Assembly (NCBI GenBank): GCA_022577435.1
Contig: JAKOON010000010.1
Span: forward strand, 19,138,024 to 19,202,023
Source of the DNA: Embiotoca jacksoni
Taxonomy: Eukaryota; Chordata; Actinopteri; Embiotocidae
Reading direction: 5' to 3'
Length of the DNA: 64,000 nucleotides
Position 1 is the first letter of the stretch, and each line of letters opens with the position of its first letter. Made by a program: the position numbers and the translations under genes. Below are positions 30,801-45,574 of this stretch, piece after piece. Under the pieces are notes generated by a model. That model did not search any database. It saw only the letters and a program-made list of their open reading frames with translations, and had not been told where the DNA came from.

Positions 30801-33800
30801 GAAAAGTTCAAATGCAAGCTTGAAACAATAAAAAAGAGCTGATTTATTTTCAGTGAAGTCGTGTCTAGTTCTCGTTTTAATTCGATGTGGAGGCAGTCAA
30901 TCAGTGATCCATAATCTAAGACAATTTGCTCATTTCTTCTTCTTTAGAGGCACCTTCCAAGAGCTCCATTGAACTTAACAAGGGCCTTGTTCAAATAATA
31001 CTCTGAAGCATCAGTTAGAAGGGAATGCCATTTTAATGTGCCATCCGCCCACTCATCCCAGTCACAATCTCATTCTGTGTCCAAGAATATGCCTGTGTTT
31101 TTGGTGTCGGAAAAGATATTTATGTGAAATGGGATTTGACTTTAATCACTGGGTACGGTATTAGAAACAGGCAGAAATAAAAAAAAAATTTTTAAAAATG
31201 CTGAAATGTGCGCTTCACCCACACAACTGTGACTTTCATTTTTTTGTGCAAATAAAAAAATGTAATAATTATGCATACTCATTAAATAAGAATTTTAATG
31301 GGTATAGCAGACCGAATCGGTTGCAAAGGGACGAATTAAGTTCAAGTGTTAAACTGTGTTCAGGCCTGATATAAATGAGTTAGTTCAATTGCTGTATCGC
31401 ACCATAAAACGACTGGATTCATCAACTAAGTAAACATTTATGTTTGAAATGCTAAAGTGCCAGTGCTTCAATCCTGAAGTGATTAAGAGAGTGTCTCTGC
31501 ACATTTTAAGTTTCCTCATTATTCCTGGACAGTTTAACAACCTTTCCGCCACTGCAGATCAAACTTTGTTTCGCTTTTGTTTTGTCACGAGCTCTACATC
31601 CTAAATAAATCCCTCCCCGTCTATCACTGGCAGATTTTATACTCTTCAGGCACACAGAAGAGAAAAGATATTTGTCAAGCTGTTAGACTAAGAAGATTAA
31701 AGGGAATATTAGTGAGTGAAGCTGCTATCTGGTCAGCAAATAGCTACAGTAAGCTTAGAACAACAGCAGAGACGGCTACATTACAGGGTTGAACAGAGTG
31801 ATTTAGTCTACATTCGCCCTTTTGACATCCTCATGTAATCCTGCTTTTCTTATAACTGGCACCCATCTGCGCCTAATACAAGTAAACTTACTGTTTATCC
31901 CTTATTTCAAATCTCCTCATGCAGCAAAAATCTAAATAAAATACCGCATTTATTTATTAGCCAAGACATCTGTTGTTTGTTATAACCACTTTGGGCAATA
32001 TTTGGCATGCAAAAAAATGCATTTGGAGCGCTGGAGTCTATTGCATGTCTTAATTCTTTGTTTATCGTTGAGTATATTCACAGCCTTTGACCTTAGGGTC
32101 CAGGGTTTGACTTTCAGTTTCATCTAGTAAACAAAGCTGGCTTTTGGCAGTCAGCCGTCCTCAGGTCCACGGGATAAAGGCAACGAGTCGCGGGATAAAG
32201 GGGACAGGCCGCGGGATGAGGCACAGACGTAAACTGTGAGGTCACGTGTAGTAAGCAATTTAGGACACTGGCTGTTTACTGTCAGGGAGATTGATAGGCG
32301 GTATTGTTGGAGTCTAGCTAATAGTTTGTTTTACCATGTGGAAGAGACACAAAGCAGGAGTGACTTTGGTACCACTTATTTGTCCGTGGCTGTTGTTCCA
32401 GTTACACATGAAACCACTCTTGCCCCTGTGGAGAAGTTTCTAACAACCACTACAAATTGCTCTCTTTCCCTGAGCATCAGGACAGCCAGAGAAGATACAA
32501 ACAACTCACACTCTTTAATGGAAAAATGTATAACTAGCGAACATTTTTACAAAATGCTGCTGCAACAGAGTGATAGAGTGATTAAGATTCTGAAACAAAT
32601 TTGAAGCAATTTCCATCCCTCTTGACTTGTCTTATTCCCTTTTATGAAAGAATCTTAAAATTGTACTTGGAATGAGTGAAACCAAACAAATTAGAAATGA
32701 TGAATCAGAGGGATGGTGTGCAGTATGTGGAGATATATAAAAGAAGGAAGAGGAAGTTCTACCTTGAGAACATCTTCATCAGTGGTGCTACAGTCTGTGT
32801 AGTCAGATACGTCTGTGACGACTCCATCCTCCTCCACAGCTACCGTCCTCACAGGCAAAACCACCTTCTTTCCAGTCAGCACAGCTGTGTTCAGGATCTC
32901 TGTGTCCTGCAGAGAGAGGGGAAAATGTGCTGCAGTCATAACACAAAATTAACAAAACCCATTCAACAATTCCTGATGGTTTACATTTTGTTTTGCAACT
33001 GTCCGACAGCTAAAAGGGTTTGTAATAGGAGTGACACGGGGTGCGAGTAAAGACGGGAGGTAGAAGACATGTGTGACGAATTGTGACTGACTAACTCAGC
33101 AGTCCGTGAGGTAAGAAGGCCAGTCCCCCTTTTGGAAGCCAGGAGGGGAAGCAGAGTCAAGGCTGGGTGATGGCCAGGTCACTTAAGGGAGAGCTAATCT
33201 TGGTTTTCTCTGCACAAGCGTGCCCCTCAGAGGGATGCTGTATCAGTTCAAACATGGCCAAATAACTACAAACATGGACTAAAAATGATCTCTACACATA
33301 TACAATAAAACCTGTTCTTTAATGTATGGTGTATTATTAAAGAAGGCAGCTGTGGCAGGGGAGAGTAAGAAGTTTTCTTCTAATAGCATGGTTGGCGCTT
33401 TGATCTCTGGCTCCCTCTCCACAAGTCAGAAGTGCCTTGTTTGGTGGGTGGTGTGGAAGATTTTTTTTGTACTCAGCATATATTTCCATTCAAGTTGTTG
33501 ATTAAATCTTAATTTTTGAATATTAAGATTTAATATGAGTATTAATTTGTTTAACATCGGAGTATACAGTGCCACCGAGCAGCATCTGATGGGGGATGTG
33601 TTTGATTGAGAAGACTGCTGTGGCAGCGGACCCAAGCCATTCTGGTCCTGGTAGTGGAGAGACTGCATTAGGAATACAGGCTAATTAACATTACATAAAT
33701 GATAAGGTGTTTTGTTAAAAGGAATGTATATGAATACCACTATTAGTAGTAAAGTGGTCATCTCTCTGTCTAATATGCGTTAATTTGCACAGGCATGCAT

Positions 33801-36385
33801 GTGTATGCATGCTTGGATAATCAAAGCGGGAAGCAGATGGATATGCGTTGTCCTCTATAAAAAACATGCTGTTTTAATTGAAGTTGAAATAATAGAATAT
33901 CATATGTATGAATTAGTGTGAGAGCAGTGTAGCGCAGCTCGGTTGAGTTGTGTGAATGATCACTTAAATCAAATTTAAAGAGACACTTGGCCACTGTCAG
34001 GATGAAAATGAAGCAGATGGATATGTGTCCCTCGACTGTAAAACTGGTTAAATGAAGCTGAAATATCTAAACGTCTTTTTTTCCCCAATTAAAAACACTG
34101 ATCTGAAGGTTATGTCAGAGAGGCTTTTGCCATTACATAGAAGTATTGAGCAGCAGCACAAGCTGGAGTTTGTGGAGAAAGGTTAAGAGTGATCCGTCAG
34201 TGCTAATGTCCCTTTGCGCCAACCATCAAATCTCCTCGTTTGGCCCTCGGCCTGAGGTCGGCTTCTAATCCACAGGAGAGATGAACCATGTCAAATTCAC
34301 AAATCAGGATACTGTAGCATATCCTCATAACTTTAAGCACTCCAGCACCAGTGATGGAAATGCAGCAGATAGCCTGTGAAATATTAGAAAGCTACTGCCT
34401 AAAAGTAAAATTATAACAAATATTAACTTTTAGATCTATTTCTATGTTTATGTTGCCCCTCCAAACAATGTTTTAGTCAGAGGTTAGTGACCAAGGTTAT
34501 AAATACCTCATTATGATTCAAAGTGCTATAATGTTCCGTATTTAGTAGTGCAGATTATATCACTGAGTAATTATAGAGGTAGCATGATAAAGAGGCCGGC
34601 GGCACCAAAATAGAAGCACATGAAGCAGCTGTAAGGAGGAGAGGATGACCACATATTGCATGCCACAACAGAACAGAGCAGAACAACACAGAATAGAGAC
34701 ATCAGCTAGCTGACAGTCAACAACACAAGGTCACTCTGCTGAAAATAGAACCCATTTACTAAACAATCCAAAGCATATCCAACCGTCTAAGTATGCAAAC
34801 CAGACAGGAATGGATCAGAGCAAAGTGCATTTTATGATATTTTCATGCACTAACGCTCAAAGGATGCAGTCCAACTGTTTGCGTTATTGGAGACGCTGCT
34901 GTCAGTAACATTTGTATAGTGATTAGGTGTGACATGAGAGCTGTCAGCTAACTCACCATTATGAGAGGAGCCAGGCCGACAAAGTCTCTCTGAGTGGTAT
35001 AGATCCTCATGGCTCCTTCGGTCTTGGTTACATTTTTAGATGAGGAGGGTATCTCCAGCTTCCATATGATCACCTGACTGTCGAGCGGACTGCTCAGCTC
35101 CTCAACCTCAAAATCCATCTGAAGTATCTCCAGCAGACTGCTTTCGAGCCTGCAAGAGAAGCAAAGAGCTGGATTAATTAGACAGATAAAGTATGCAAAC
35201 AAACTTACCTGCCTACATTTCTAATGCAACAAATCATGTGCAAAAATGATTGATAAAATTGTAAGACAAAACAGATTCCAAATACAGTGCTGCTACTTCC
35301 CAATGTCTCATTTAAATGCTGGATCAAGCAGTAACATTTTGTGTTTTGACTGGTTGGAAAGGATTTTTCAACATCTTCATTATGTACATTTGCATCAGAA
35401 AGAGAAATCACTACACAAAAGTTTGCTGACGCTTAATATAGTCATTTCATCGTTGGACTCTTCACTTATCTTCCCCCACACTAAGTTTCCGTAAAGACAA
35501 TTACATCTGAGGTGCAGTGATTATTTAGTAGTGTATTTAACCCATGGCTCAGTGCTCACAGTGCAGGACTACTTAGTGTAGCCCAAAGGTTGTGGTTACT
35601 GGAGACCAAAAAGTGTGATGTAAAAACATTGCAGTAGGATGTTTGATATTTAACTTGATAAATATCATTAAGAGAACAGCCACACTAGCAGCTCCGTGCA
35701 GCTGTACCAAGGAAGAATGCGGCTTTGATAAAGTATTAATGGGAACATTTGTACATGCTAAAACAGTAATGGTGCACTCTTTTCAAATCATATCCGATTT
35801 CAAAAACGTGTCAGATCACAGACAATAATAACACACACCAGGCCATTCAGACAAGTAACAGGGCCACACACTCGCAGTTTACGGGCTACTTCACGATTTC
35901 CGAAGTGGCGATTCTAAGGGACTTAAGATCCCACAGAAACTCGCGAGATCAAACGTGACTTCGAAGCAAAAACAAAGATGGAGGCGGTCCGTCGACGTAA
36001 AATTGTTTAACCGGCTGTGTTTTGCGCCACAAACCTAACCGGATGCACTGCGGATGAAGTCATGACTGAGTAAACGGAATTAGGGAGGTTTATCCGTTTT
36101 GCAGAACAAGATGGTGGTAAGTTATAAAATGTTACTACTACTTTCAAACGGGGCTAGTTGAAGCTACTGCTAAGGCTAGTGTTGGTTCGAGATATAATTC
36201 CAGTAGACAAGACATCTCTAATATATGGACTGGGTATTATTTTAATTTCTACTATCAAACTTTGAATCTACAATTGGTTGAGTTTTAGGAAGTTTTTGTG
36301 ACAGTTCTTGTTCAGGTTGATACTGGAGTTTTGCTGATATCCTGCTATAAATTCATACTGATATGTTGTGAATTTGTGCCCATGG

Positions 36386-36419
<34 letters not shown>

Positions 36420-39400
36420 GAAGACATTTTTAGAAGAGGGATGTGATTCCAGTAGTTGTGACAAGATACAGTCCCCCTCCTTTTTTTTTTTTGGAGAGGC
36501 CTTTGCCTCTCAAGGCATCCTCGCAAACTCAACTAAGAAAGTACAGAGCAGAATTTCTCTTTGCTGGCTCGACACTGAAGTTGCCGGTAGCGTTGGATGT
36601 GCGTAGAGAAGAAGGTGGTCAGAGGACAGTTGCGTCCTGCATACATAACAAAGTGTAAGCCTCTGTAACTTATAATGGCCTCTCGGTGATGCCAGATAGA
36701 ACAGAGTGTCCCAACCATGGATTCAATTTTCTCCTGCGGCCCAAGTTAGTGTCCTGGGTTTTTATTTCTTGGCTCTGTATTGAACTACAGAAAAGATATA
36801 TTGGCAAACAAAAACACAATAAGCATGACCACATGAGCATTATCAGACTTGCTGCTGCATCTTTGTGTGCATGTTATAAATCGGTGTCAGAGCTGTGCAG
36901 ACACACAGTAAGTCCTCCTTACTGCATGATAATGAGATCCAAGGGACTGCATGCTCGCTGCCTTCCCACACTATAGCAACAACAATTGGAGGAAGTGTAA
37001 ATTTTGCTAAGCCTCCATTAATTTTCAAACTCAGTAACAAAGCATGCAAAAGGCCTTTTTTTCTGTATCCTCCTCTTGCATGAGCCTCCATTACATCTGC
37101 CCTTATTAAGGGCATGACAGAGATTTACTATAATTTAATAATTTTAGCATATTGCTCAGAGACCTGAGATTAAAAGATGATAATTGCATTTTGGTCAAGT
37201 ATCAAAACAGGATAAACTTGACTTTCATAAGCATGCTTATATCCCCTAAAGTCTGCATTAACACAGATATCCACAAGATAGGGGATGTTGTCATGCTACT
37301 TACGCCCACTGTCATTCTTATGAAGCTTGCAGGGGATTGATGCTTGTACAACTTGTTTACAGCCGGCAGTCTGTCTGTGAGTAGCACCGCTTTAATATTA
37401 AGATCCAAACCAAACTGCATCAACAAAGGATAAAAAAAAACAAAAAAAAAACACTTAAATTTACAAATGCTACAAATACTTTTAGTACTCGCTAAAGCCA
37501 GGAAGGCAAAAGGCGGAGATCCCCGCAGTGGCATGACAGTAGACACTCTCGGCAGGGGTCCTGTGAGATTCATGACATTTTAGAGAGGATTAGACAAAAT
37601 TACTGGGTGGAAAAATATGTTAACCCATAAAGAAGTTGTAATAAACAATGTCATAATCCACAATAAATGGGGAAAACAAATTAATGAGGTCAAATAAATA
37701 ACGATACAGATAAATTAAATTTTCTGTCTCTGTCTGAAGCAAAGTCTCTTGTGGTCTATAACCTGACAAGTCTCTCTTAAACAAGTCCACGTTCAGATTC
37801 AGGATCTATAAAATTATCCTTTATCCTGGAGTAAAATAACATTATTTTTGTAATTGTTGAAATAAATCCGGTAAAAGGATGTTATTCTTTTTTATACTTG
37901 TATTAGTTACAGGGGGAGCAGTAGTAGTGTGGGGTAGAGACCAATACATCAAAGAGGCCACACGACAACTGGATAATCGTGAGTATTATGAACCTCTACA
38001 GTCTAACCCAATAGAACAAAATCCAATGGAACTTGAAGAAATGCTCTTACAGGCAAAATATTAAGATTGGATTTCACAAAAAGAACAAGAATACCTGCTT
38101 TTTATGTTTCCCAAAATACATAAGAACTTAGAAAATCCACCAGGGGGACCAATAATAAGTGGGAATAAGTCAGTCACAGAACCAGCATTAAAATTGTTAT
38201 GTAGCATCAAGGTTTGTGATCCTCCTGCATTTATTCATGACAGCATACAAGTGCAAAACAAAATTAAAGACATAAAGAATATTGGATCAACATCGTTTTT
38301 AGTGATCATGGATGTAGAATCACTTTATACTAACATTGATCATAAGGAGGGACTAGAGGCTTTATCCCATTTCTTGGAAACGACACAACCAGAACAGAGG
38401 CCCCCTGCTGCCTTTATCTTGCAACTTGCAGAATGGGCTTTGAATAATAATGCCTTCCAGTTTCAGAATAAATTTAATAAACCGAAAAAAGGTACAGCAA
38501 TGGGAGCATGTTTTGCACCTAATTATTCCAATCTGTTTATGGGAAGAATGATTTGTGTATTTGGGCATAAATACGTATCTAGATAAGATTATATGGTGAG
38601 GCAGATACATAGATGAAATTCTTCTACTGTGGTCTGGGTCAGAGCGAGAACTTCTTCAGTTCCACTCAGATTTAAACAACACTAATAGCAACTTAAAGCT
38701 TGGTCTAGAGTTTTCTTTAACAGAAATTAATTTTCTTGATCTAAAGATTTCTAATGATGACAATGGCATCCTACATACTTTCATATTCAGAAAACCAAAA
38801 GACCGCAAAACCATTCTTGGAGCAGACAGTTTCCATCCACGGTGAGTGATAGACAACATACCTTTCGGTCAATTCCAGAGACATAAACGTATCTGTGACT
38901 CAGAGGAAGACTTTGAAAGAAATGCTCAAGATATGCACAAAAGGTTTGAGAATAGAGGATATAAACTTAAAACTATATCAACAGCTTATAATAAAGCAAA
39001 ATGTCTCAGCAGAGAACAGTTACTGGACCACAAGCAAAAGCAACCGCAGTGCTCAGGTCAAGTGTACTTTGTAACACAATACATCAGTGAAGCAACAGAA
39101 TTAAACAGATTATCACAAGAAACTGGGACATATTGAAAAGCGACAGTTTCCTAAGAGAAACACTTCCAGATACCCCCACCATCTTCTTCAGAGTAGCCCC
39201 AATGCTGAACGACAAACTTGAACCTCTACAACAGAAAACTTGGTTGACCACAAGAACAGGTAACCACAAGTGTGGAAATTGTAATCATTTATAAACTGCA
39301 ATACATCTTGTGTTGTTTACAGACTTGAGTGTCCATGTGTTTGTTTCTACATCGGAAGAAGGAAACGTAAACTGAAAGCCAGACTGGCTGAACATAAACC

Positions 39401-42400
39401 TGCTGTTCGAACTGGTAACCCACAATACCCAAAGGCTTTACATTACAAAGAGGCTGGGCACGGACACTAATTCATTGAGGAGATCTGGTATCGAGCATGT
39501 AGAAAAGTCAGTGAGGGGCGGCGACAGGTTAAAAAGTGTCTTACAAAGAGAATCATTTTGGTTCTACACATTAAATATCCCGGTTTGAATGGAGAACTTG
39601 ATTTGTCTCCATTTCTGTAACTGTGCCTTTGTGTATTGTTTTTTCTCTCTCTCTCTCTCTCTTTGGAAAAGAGACTTTCCACTTAATGTTTAAATGTATG
39701 TTAAACTTTTAAGAGATTTTAAGATTTTGATTAATATCTGCATTTGTTTTGTAGTCCGGACATTATGTTTCCTATCATGTGTTTGTACCTGCTCCCATGA
39801 ACCGGGTGACAGTTCATTGATCCATACTGGCCATGTGACCACTGACCAACACATATAAGGAACAGCCTAAAGGCACCTTATTTGTACCTGCCATGCTGAA
39901 GGCCTTAGAGGCTGAATGAGTTTTTACTATGATTGAATAGCCACGACTGATTAAAGGCTTTTTAATTAATCACCCGCTTGAGTTTTCAACTCTACTTTTA
40001 TTAGTATTTATTTTTATCCGGTGAAAGTTGGCTGCTCTTTTCCAGCTCTGCCAACCAGTCACACACAAATTAAAGGTTTACTTTTACAAGTATTTCATGT
40101 CACTGTTCTAGTGGCACAAATAATCTTAGTGTTTGGATTAAATCTCAATATATCAGTTTTCTTTTGTTCACTGGCAATCTTGAATTGGAAAAAAGAATTA
40201 TAATTAAGTGCTCAACAACATGAATAGTATTACCCTGAATATACCGCATGTTGCGTGCAGGACAGTTGGATTAAGCTCACGTAGATGACTTATTACACTG
40301 CTCGTGACATGGCCATGCTGGTGTATTGGTCCACAGCTTCCCCTCAAAGTGAAATATCTCAAGGTTTATAGGTTAGGATTTCAATGATAATTTTTAGAGA
40401 GAGACTTGTGTTCATGCTCCCCAGAGAATGAATCGTATTGACTGTAGTGATCTCCTGACTTTTCATTAAGCGCCACCAAGAGGTTGACATCTGTGCTGTC
40501 CATGAGCAAAATGTCTCCACAGTCATTGGATGAAATTTGGGGCAGACATTCATATCAGGAAATTTAGATCAGGATTCAATTCCCTCAGGATGCATTGTAA
40601 TAGCACTGGTGATCCTTTATCTTTTTTTATCTAGTGCCCTCATCTGATCCACATTTCAGTTTGTCCCATACTTTGATTTATAACCAAATACTCTACATAT
40701 AAATAATGACATTATCAGCCTCAGCTGACCTACTTTGTGTTTATTGTATATCAGTAAATGTTTGCATGCCAACAAGCTAAAAGGGAAAAAATTAGGAAGC
40801 AATTTTATAAAACAGATGGCTTGAAAGAATGTGGAATAGACTTTCTACCCTGTGTTGTCTGTTCCCTTTTTTAAAACAGGTGCCTTATAATCTCAGGAGG
40901 CTTGGGCCTTACTTATTGGATTTAACTCCTAATTGAAGTCAACTCATCCCCGTTCAATGAAATAAAGCTGCACCCGGCTGAACTTGTAAGGACATGTGAG
41001 ATAGGTTGGTTGTCAGGGAAAGGTTGTAGTCCCGTTTAATGAGATTAAGAAGAAAGTCAAGAACTTCTAAGGAGCCCAGAGAGCTGAGTTTGATCAAACA
41101 AACCTGCAGTTGTCCAGTAAATAGTTTTAGTGTGATGCTTGAAATTGGCTCCTGATGGTCAGCCTCTAACTCCTAAGTTCAAATAAGCTTAATTGCATGG
41201 TAAGCATGAATGGACGTGCACAGCTGGTAAATGTTTCAAAAATATTATAGTGCAGAGGAGAAATGGACAATAAAGTTTAAAAAAAATAGCAACACCTGTA
41301 TACAAGTGTCAGATTTACAAGAGCATCAGTTTACATCGTAACCTGAGATGTCCTACCAGAATGCAATAATCCGGTGCCCATGTGCGAATGGTTTTGTGTT
41401 TTGCTGTTTGGGTGCAGAAACAAATACTGATATGGTTTGCAGGACACAAGATGCAACAGTGCCACATTTAACAGGTAGAGACACAGGCAGCCAATAATCC
41501 CCTGAAATCCCCTTTTGACCTTTGGAGTGTAAATATATATAAAAGTGATAAATTCCCAAGCAACAAAAAAATAGAGACATATAAATAGCCTATACCTGCA
41601 TAAAGAGTAATGTGAGGAGAACAGACCTTTTCCCAGGTATGGGTGCCTTTCTCTGACAAATAACAGCGATGGCTCCGTCTGCACCCATATCCAGAGTGAT
41701 GTCCCATAGTAAAGAGTTACTGGGTGTCGCTGTTCGAAAGGTTACACCTTTCTTTACCGTCGCTCTGTGAAAAGTCAAAAACGAAAAAGGTCAAGAATGT
41801 GGTAAATGTGAAATGTCCCATATTAATAACCACAAGAATTCAAGCCAATGAAACATTATTTTGGCAAAATATGAAATGGTTTATGATGTGCACAGTCAAC
41901 CAAATACATTTTTCTGAGCTTCATTCTTTTATGCACATGACATTTATGTTACATAAGTAGTCCCCAGCCATAGTGTTCAGTAGATTTAAACTTGCACATG
42001 GAAATGTATTTACAGTTCAATGCATTAATCTAGACTACTTGTCCTGTCACAATAAATCCAGGATTTCTGAAACATGAAGGCAGCCTAAAAGATTTAGCGA
42101 TTGAGAAGTTATAGTATCCAAATGGTCATAAAAAAAAAAAAAATTATAAATCAAATAGTTAATGCAAATATGATCTTGTCTTATTTCCCTTGTTTTTACA
42201 GGCACCTGTAATTATTCAATTCAATTATATTTATGTTGCGCCGAGGAACACCACAAGTTATTTCAAGGCACTTAACATGGTAAATCTTCACAATCTTACA
42301 ACATTATAGAAAAGAACCCAACATTTCAACAACAATATAGCGTTACTCCTGCCATTAGGTCGCAGTAATGCACTTAAAATCCATTTGCCCAACCGTCTTT

Positions 42401-45400
42401 AAGAATCAACACGCTAATAAGCGTGTGTGGCTCTGTAAGATTAGATGCTACAGTACAAACAGGAGAAACATGCAGAGATACCTACGGCCATCAAAAAGTT
42501 CTGTGTGCAAATCAACAAAAATGAGACGCCATGGAAACTTTGCCAGGTAAAACTACTATGTCATAAGTCTATCACAGCTATGCACTGTCATTTGACAGTA
42601 AAGCACCCATAGCATACGCTCCATGCCCAACAATACATCAACAGTCAGTGGCTAGCTATGTCACCAGTAGGAGTACGTTTTATATTAAACATGCGGAACA
42701 AACGTCGCTCATCTCCAAGATGAAACTAAAGACAGGCTTCTCATCAGCTGTGTCAAAGGCGAGGGTTGTCGAAGTTTGATGGCATTTGTTGAGGCCGTGT
42801 TCAGAGCATGAGTGAGTCTCTTTCTATTTCTGTGTGTGTGTTTGCTTGTACATACAGCGGCAGAGGGTCCTTCGAATATTACCCAAATAGTCCCCAGCAA
42901 GCATCGAATAGAATTTTTGCATGAAATGTGCATTCCTATTCAGGACAGCAACTGAGCAAATAAGAACAAAAAGCAGAGAAAGTTGTAAAAGAAAATATTG
43001 AAAATCTGCAACATACAACAACACGTACACCACTCGTTCATCACCCTCACCCCCTTTGCAGGAGCAATGAAAACTGTTGTTTTGTCTGTCAATTTTGATC
43101 TCATTTTTCAAAATGTTCTGATGAATTATTAGTTTTCTTGACCTCCGGTTTGTGAATGCTGTGCATAATGCAGCCAAACTATCCATATGTATTGGTTCTT
43201 GATTATAGCGAGACCTGCTGAATATGCAGCAACAGCACGGACAGAAAAACATTCCAGTGTAATTCGTTGGTTTTCCTCTGCGTGCAAAGCTGTGTGGTTT
43301 ATCTCTGAATCTGTGAGATTCGACTTTTGAGTGCATGATGACTCTCTGGAGGTGTAATCTACGAAGGGAGCAACAGCAGTCTGAGCACTTCTCCGGCTCT
43401 GGCTTTGGTTTTAACTTCCAATACCAGTCCAAAGAGGAGAAGGATCTGCTCCCTCTTCAACACGGCTAAACAAACGGTCCTTTACGCATGCCTTATCGTC
43501 GAATTGAAATACTGACGTACTGGTGTGCACAGTTGTGTTTGCATGTGTGAGACCTTGTTTTGGTCAACATCTACAACATCTATTCTGGAAGGAAGGTCTC
43601 AAGTGACCGGCTGACCACAGTCATTTATAGTAATCGTTTCCATTCATCTGTATAAAACATCTGGATGCCACTGACAGACGTGTCATATTTCCTTCACTAG
43701 TTCAATGCCCTATTCCAGCGTTTGAGGTTTGACTGAAAAATAAAAAAAATAAAAAATGTAATCGTTAATCTCAATTTATAAAAATTTCTTGATAAAAATG
43801 TAATGATCATGACAGCCTAATGACCTGCTGTCTGAACGGCAGGAGAGCGAGACAGAAAGGTGTCCCCTTCTCCTTTCTCAGAATGAATGAATCCGGCTCA
43901 TCTTGTAGCATTTGTGACACTTTAAAGTTCAAGGAGAAAAGGTCACTATTAAAATGGGATGAGCAGTGTCATTTTCAATAGCTGTTTAATTTTGTGCAAT
44001 TGTGACAGGCTTGTTGCCATTCCAGTTTCTTACTGCGGAAGCTGATGTATCTGATTAACACAGGTTTATCCAGGGAGCAGAGGGATTAAAAAGGTGTGAT
44101 CATCTAGTGCTGAGTGATTCTAAACAGAAAACTTTTGTTGACAATTGCACACAGCTGAATGCCACAGTTTCAGTCAGTGGACACTTTATATGACGCATTA
44201 GTTACACGTAAACCGTCTCGTTGAGTTGAAGCGTCTGACTTCTCACTCAATTTTAGCACAGAGGTTGCTACAGCAATGCAACGTGTTGCTGGAATTTGCA
44301 CTAAACTTGCAGACGGATAACTTATTAAATCACCTCCAGCTCTCTGCAATCCTCGTCAAAAATTGCACAAGTTGGACCGAAATACTGTATCTTCTGAGAG
44401 TGAGTGACAGAACAGAAAATAAAGGGGTAACCATCATTGTTATCAGTCGGAGGGTTCCCAGGAGGCAGCAGAGCCAACAACAGCGAGGGAAAACACTCAG
44501 TCTAGTCTAAATGAGCCAGGAGGAATACACAAGGTTTTGATGTCAGGGGCTGCAGATTTGTGATTGGGATGGCTGCACCCTGTTACCTACGCTAATGGCA
44601 ACACAATAGAGGTAACGGGGCACATACAAATTATTTCTGTCTCTGAAATCACTTTGCATATCAGTGGTTTGAATTACCTCGCCACAGTTTCCATTTAAAA
44701 CTGGTGATCAAATGTTTTCTGTAGCTACGACAAGAAATGTTTAAAAATGGCAATGCGTCAGTTTTTGTACAAATGTCCCTGCTTCCTGTCTTCATGCTAA
44801 GCTAAGCTAACTTGCTGCTCGTGGTATAGCTTCATATTCATTTTACAGACACGAACGGAGCATCACTTAAAGGAATAGTTGGTTTTAGCTATTGGTAATT
44901 AGAGATAAATATATTTAAAAAAAACACACAAATTGAACAATTTCTAAATTACCCCAAGCATCTTATTCTGCACTATGTTTTGATTAATAAAAGTTTTCAT
45001 ATATCCACTATATCTGATAGCCCAGTGTCGGCTGATGAAATGGGTCAGCCAGAATATCAATCCAGCTCTAGTTTGGGAAGTTGGCTTGTTGCTTTACCTG
45101 CATAAAAAAATTATGAGGCATAAAACCCCATCCACATGTAATGCATCAAACCGAGCACATGCAATATGTATACAAAATTTGCAATGGATTTTTTTTTTTT
45201 CAACATGTAAGAGCCTACCTCGCTTTAGTTCAACCAACATTACATTTTCTCCTTTGTATTAAATTCAATACCGCTGACTGTAGAGAATTAAGAGTGCAGT
45301 GTGCAGTTTGCTTTCAGTGGGGGGAAAAAAATTTAATCCAGCATAATCAATGAGGTAAACAGGATGACATGTTCAGTGTATTAATGAGAGAACTGTGGAG

Positions 45401-45537
45401 GACTGTTAATCTAGTAATGGCTTCTGAATAACATGACCTGCTGTGATGAAACACCTCTGTGTATTGAGCTGAGTGGAGCAGGGTTTAACTAATAAAAAGT
45501 GACAGTAACAAGAAGACTTATCTCAAGCCCCTTTTTT

Positions 45538-45574
<37 letters not shown>

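Larger units (their letters stand above)
37740..39990 (+). mobile_element. Degenerate Penelope-like retroelement (PLE)
   Basis: In tmem132d intron 3, opposite strand to the gene. Translated pieces in order: VVYNLTSLS-like start (about 37751), GGAVVVWGRDQYIKEATRQL (37912 on), PKIHK then GGPIISG (about 38110-38165), RT motif A MDVESLYTNI (38308 on), motif B GTAMGACFAPNYSNLFMG (about 38492-38545), motif C Y-I-D-E (38607-38618), and a Cys-rich finger CGNCNHF. Last comes a GIY-YIG endonuclease (YRLECPC, FYIGRRKR at about 39345, KARLAEHK). At least two frameshifts and several stops make it inactive. The 3' tail has GGCCTTAGAGGC at about 39901. Ends are approximate. Confidence 0.85.
35150..41626. 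other. tmem132d intron 3 (6.5 kb)
   Basis: Contains the CpG-dense promoter-like patch (35870-36120), an A30 tract, a possible spliced small ORF, and the Penelope-like element. The remainder (about 36660-37740 and 39990-41626) shows nothing recognisable. Confidence 0.55.

Noticed and set aside
36298..36606. Open frame with a poly-lysine run
   Set aside because: The lysines are the A30 homopolymer; the frame crosses intron-like sequence with no homology.
42824..43432. 202-codon Cys-rich open frame on the minus strand in tmem132d intron 2
   Set aside because: It begins at a TTG, has no family resemblance and no convincing flanking splice or promoter context. An open frame this long is expected by chance at about this frequency in 64 kb over six frames.
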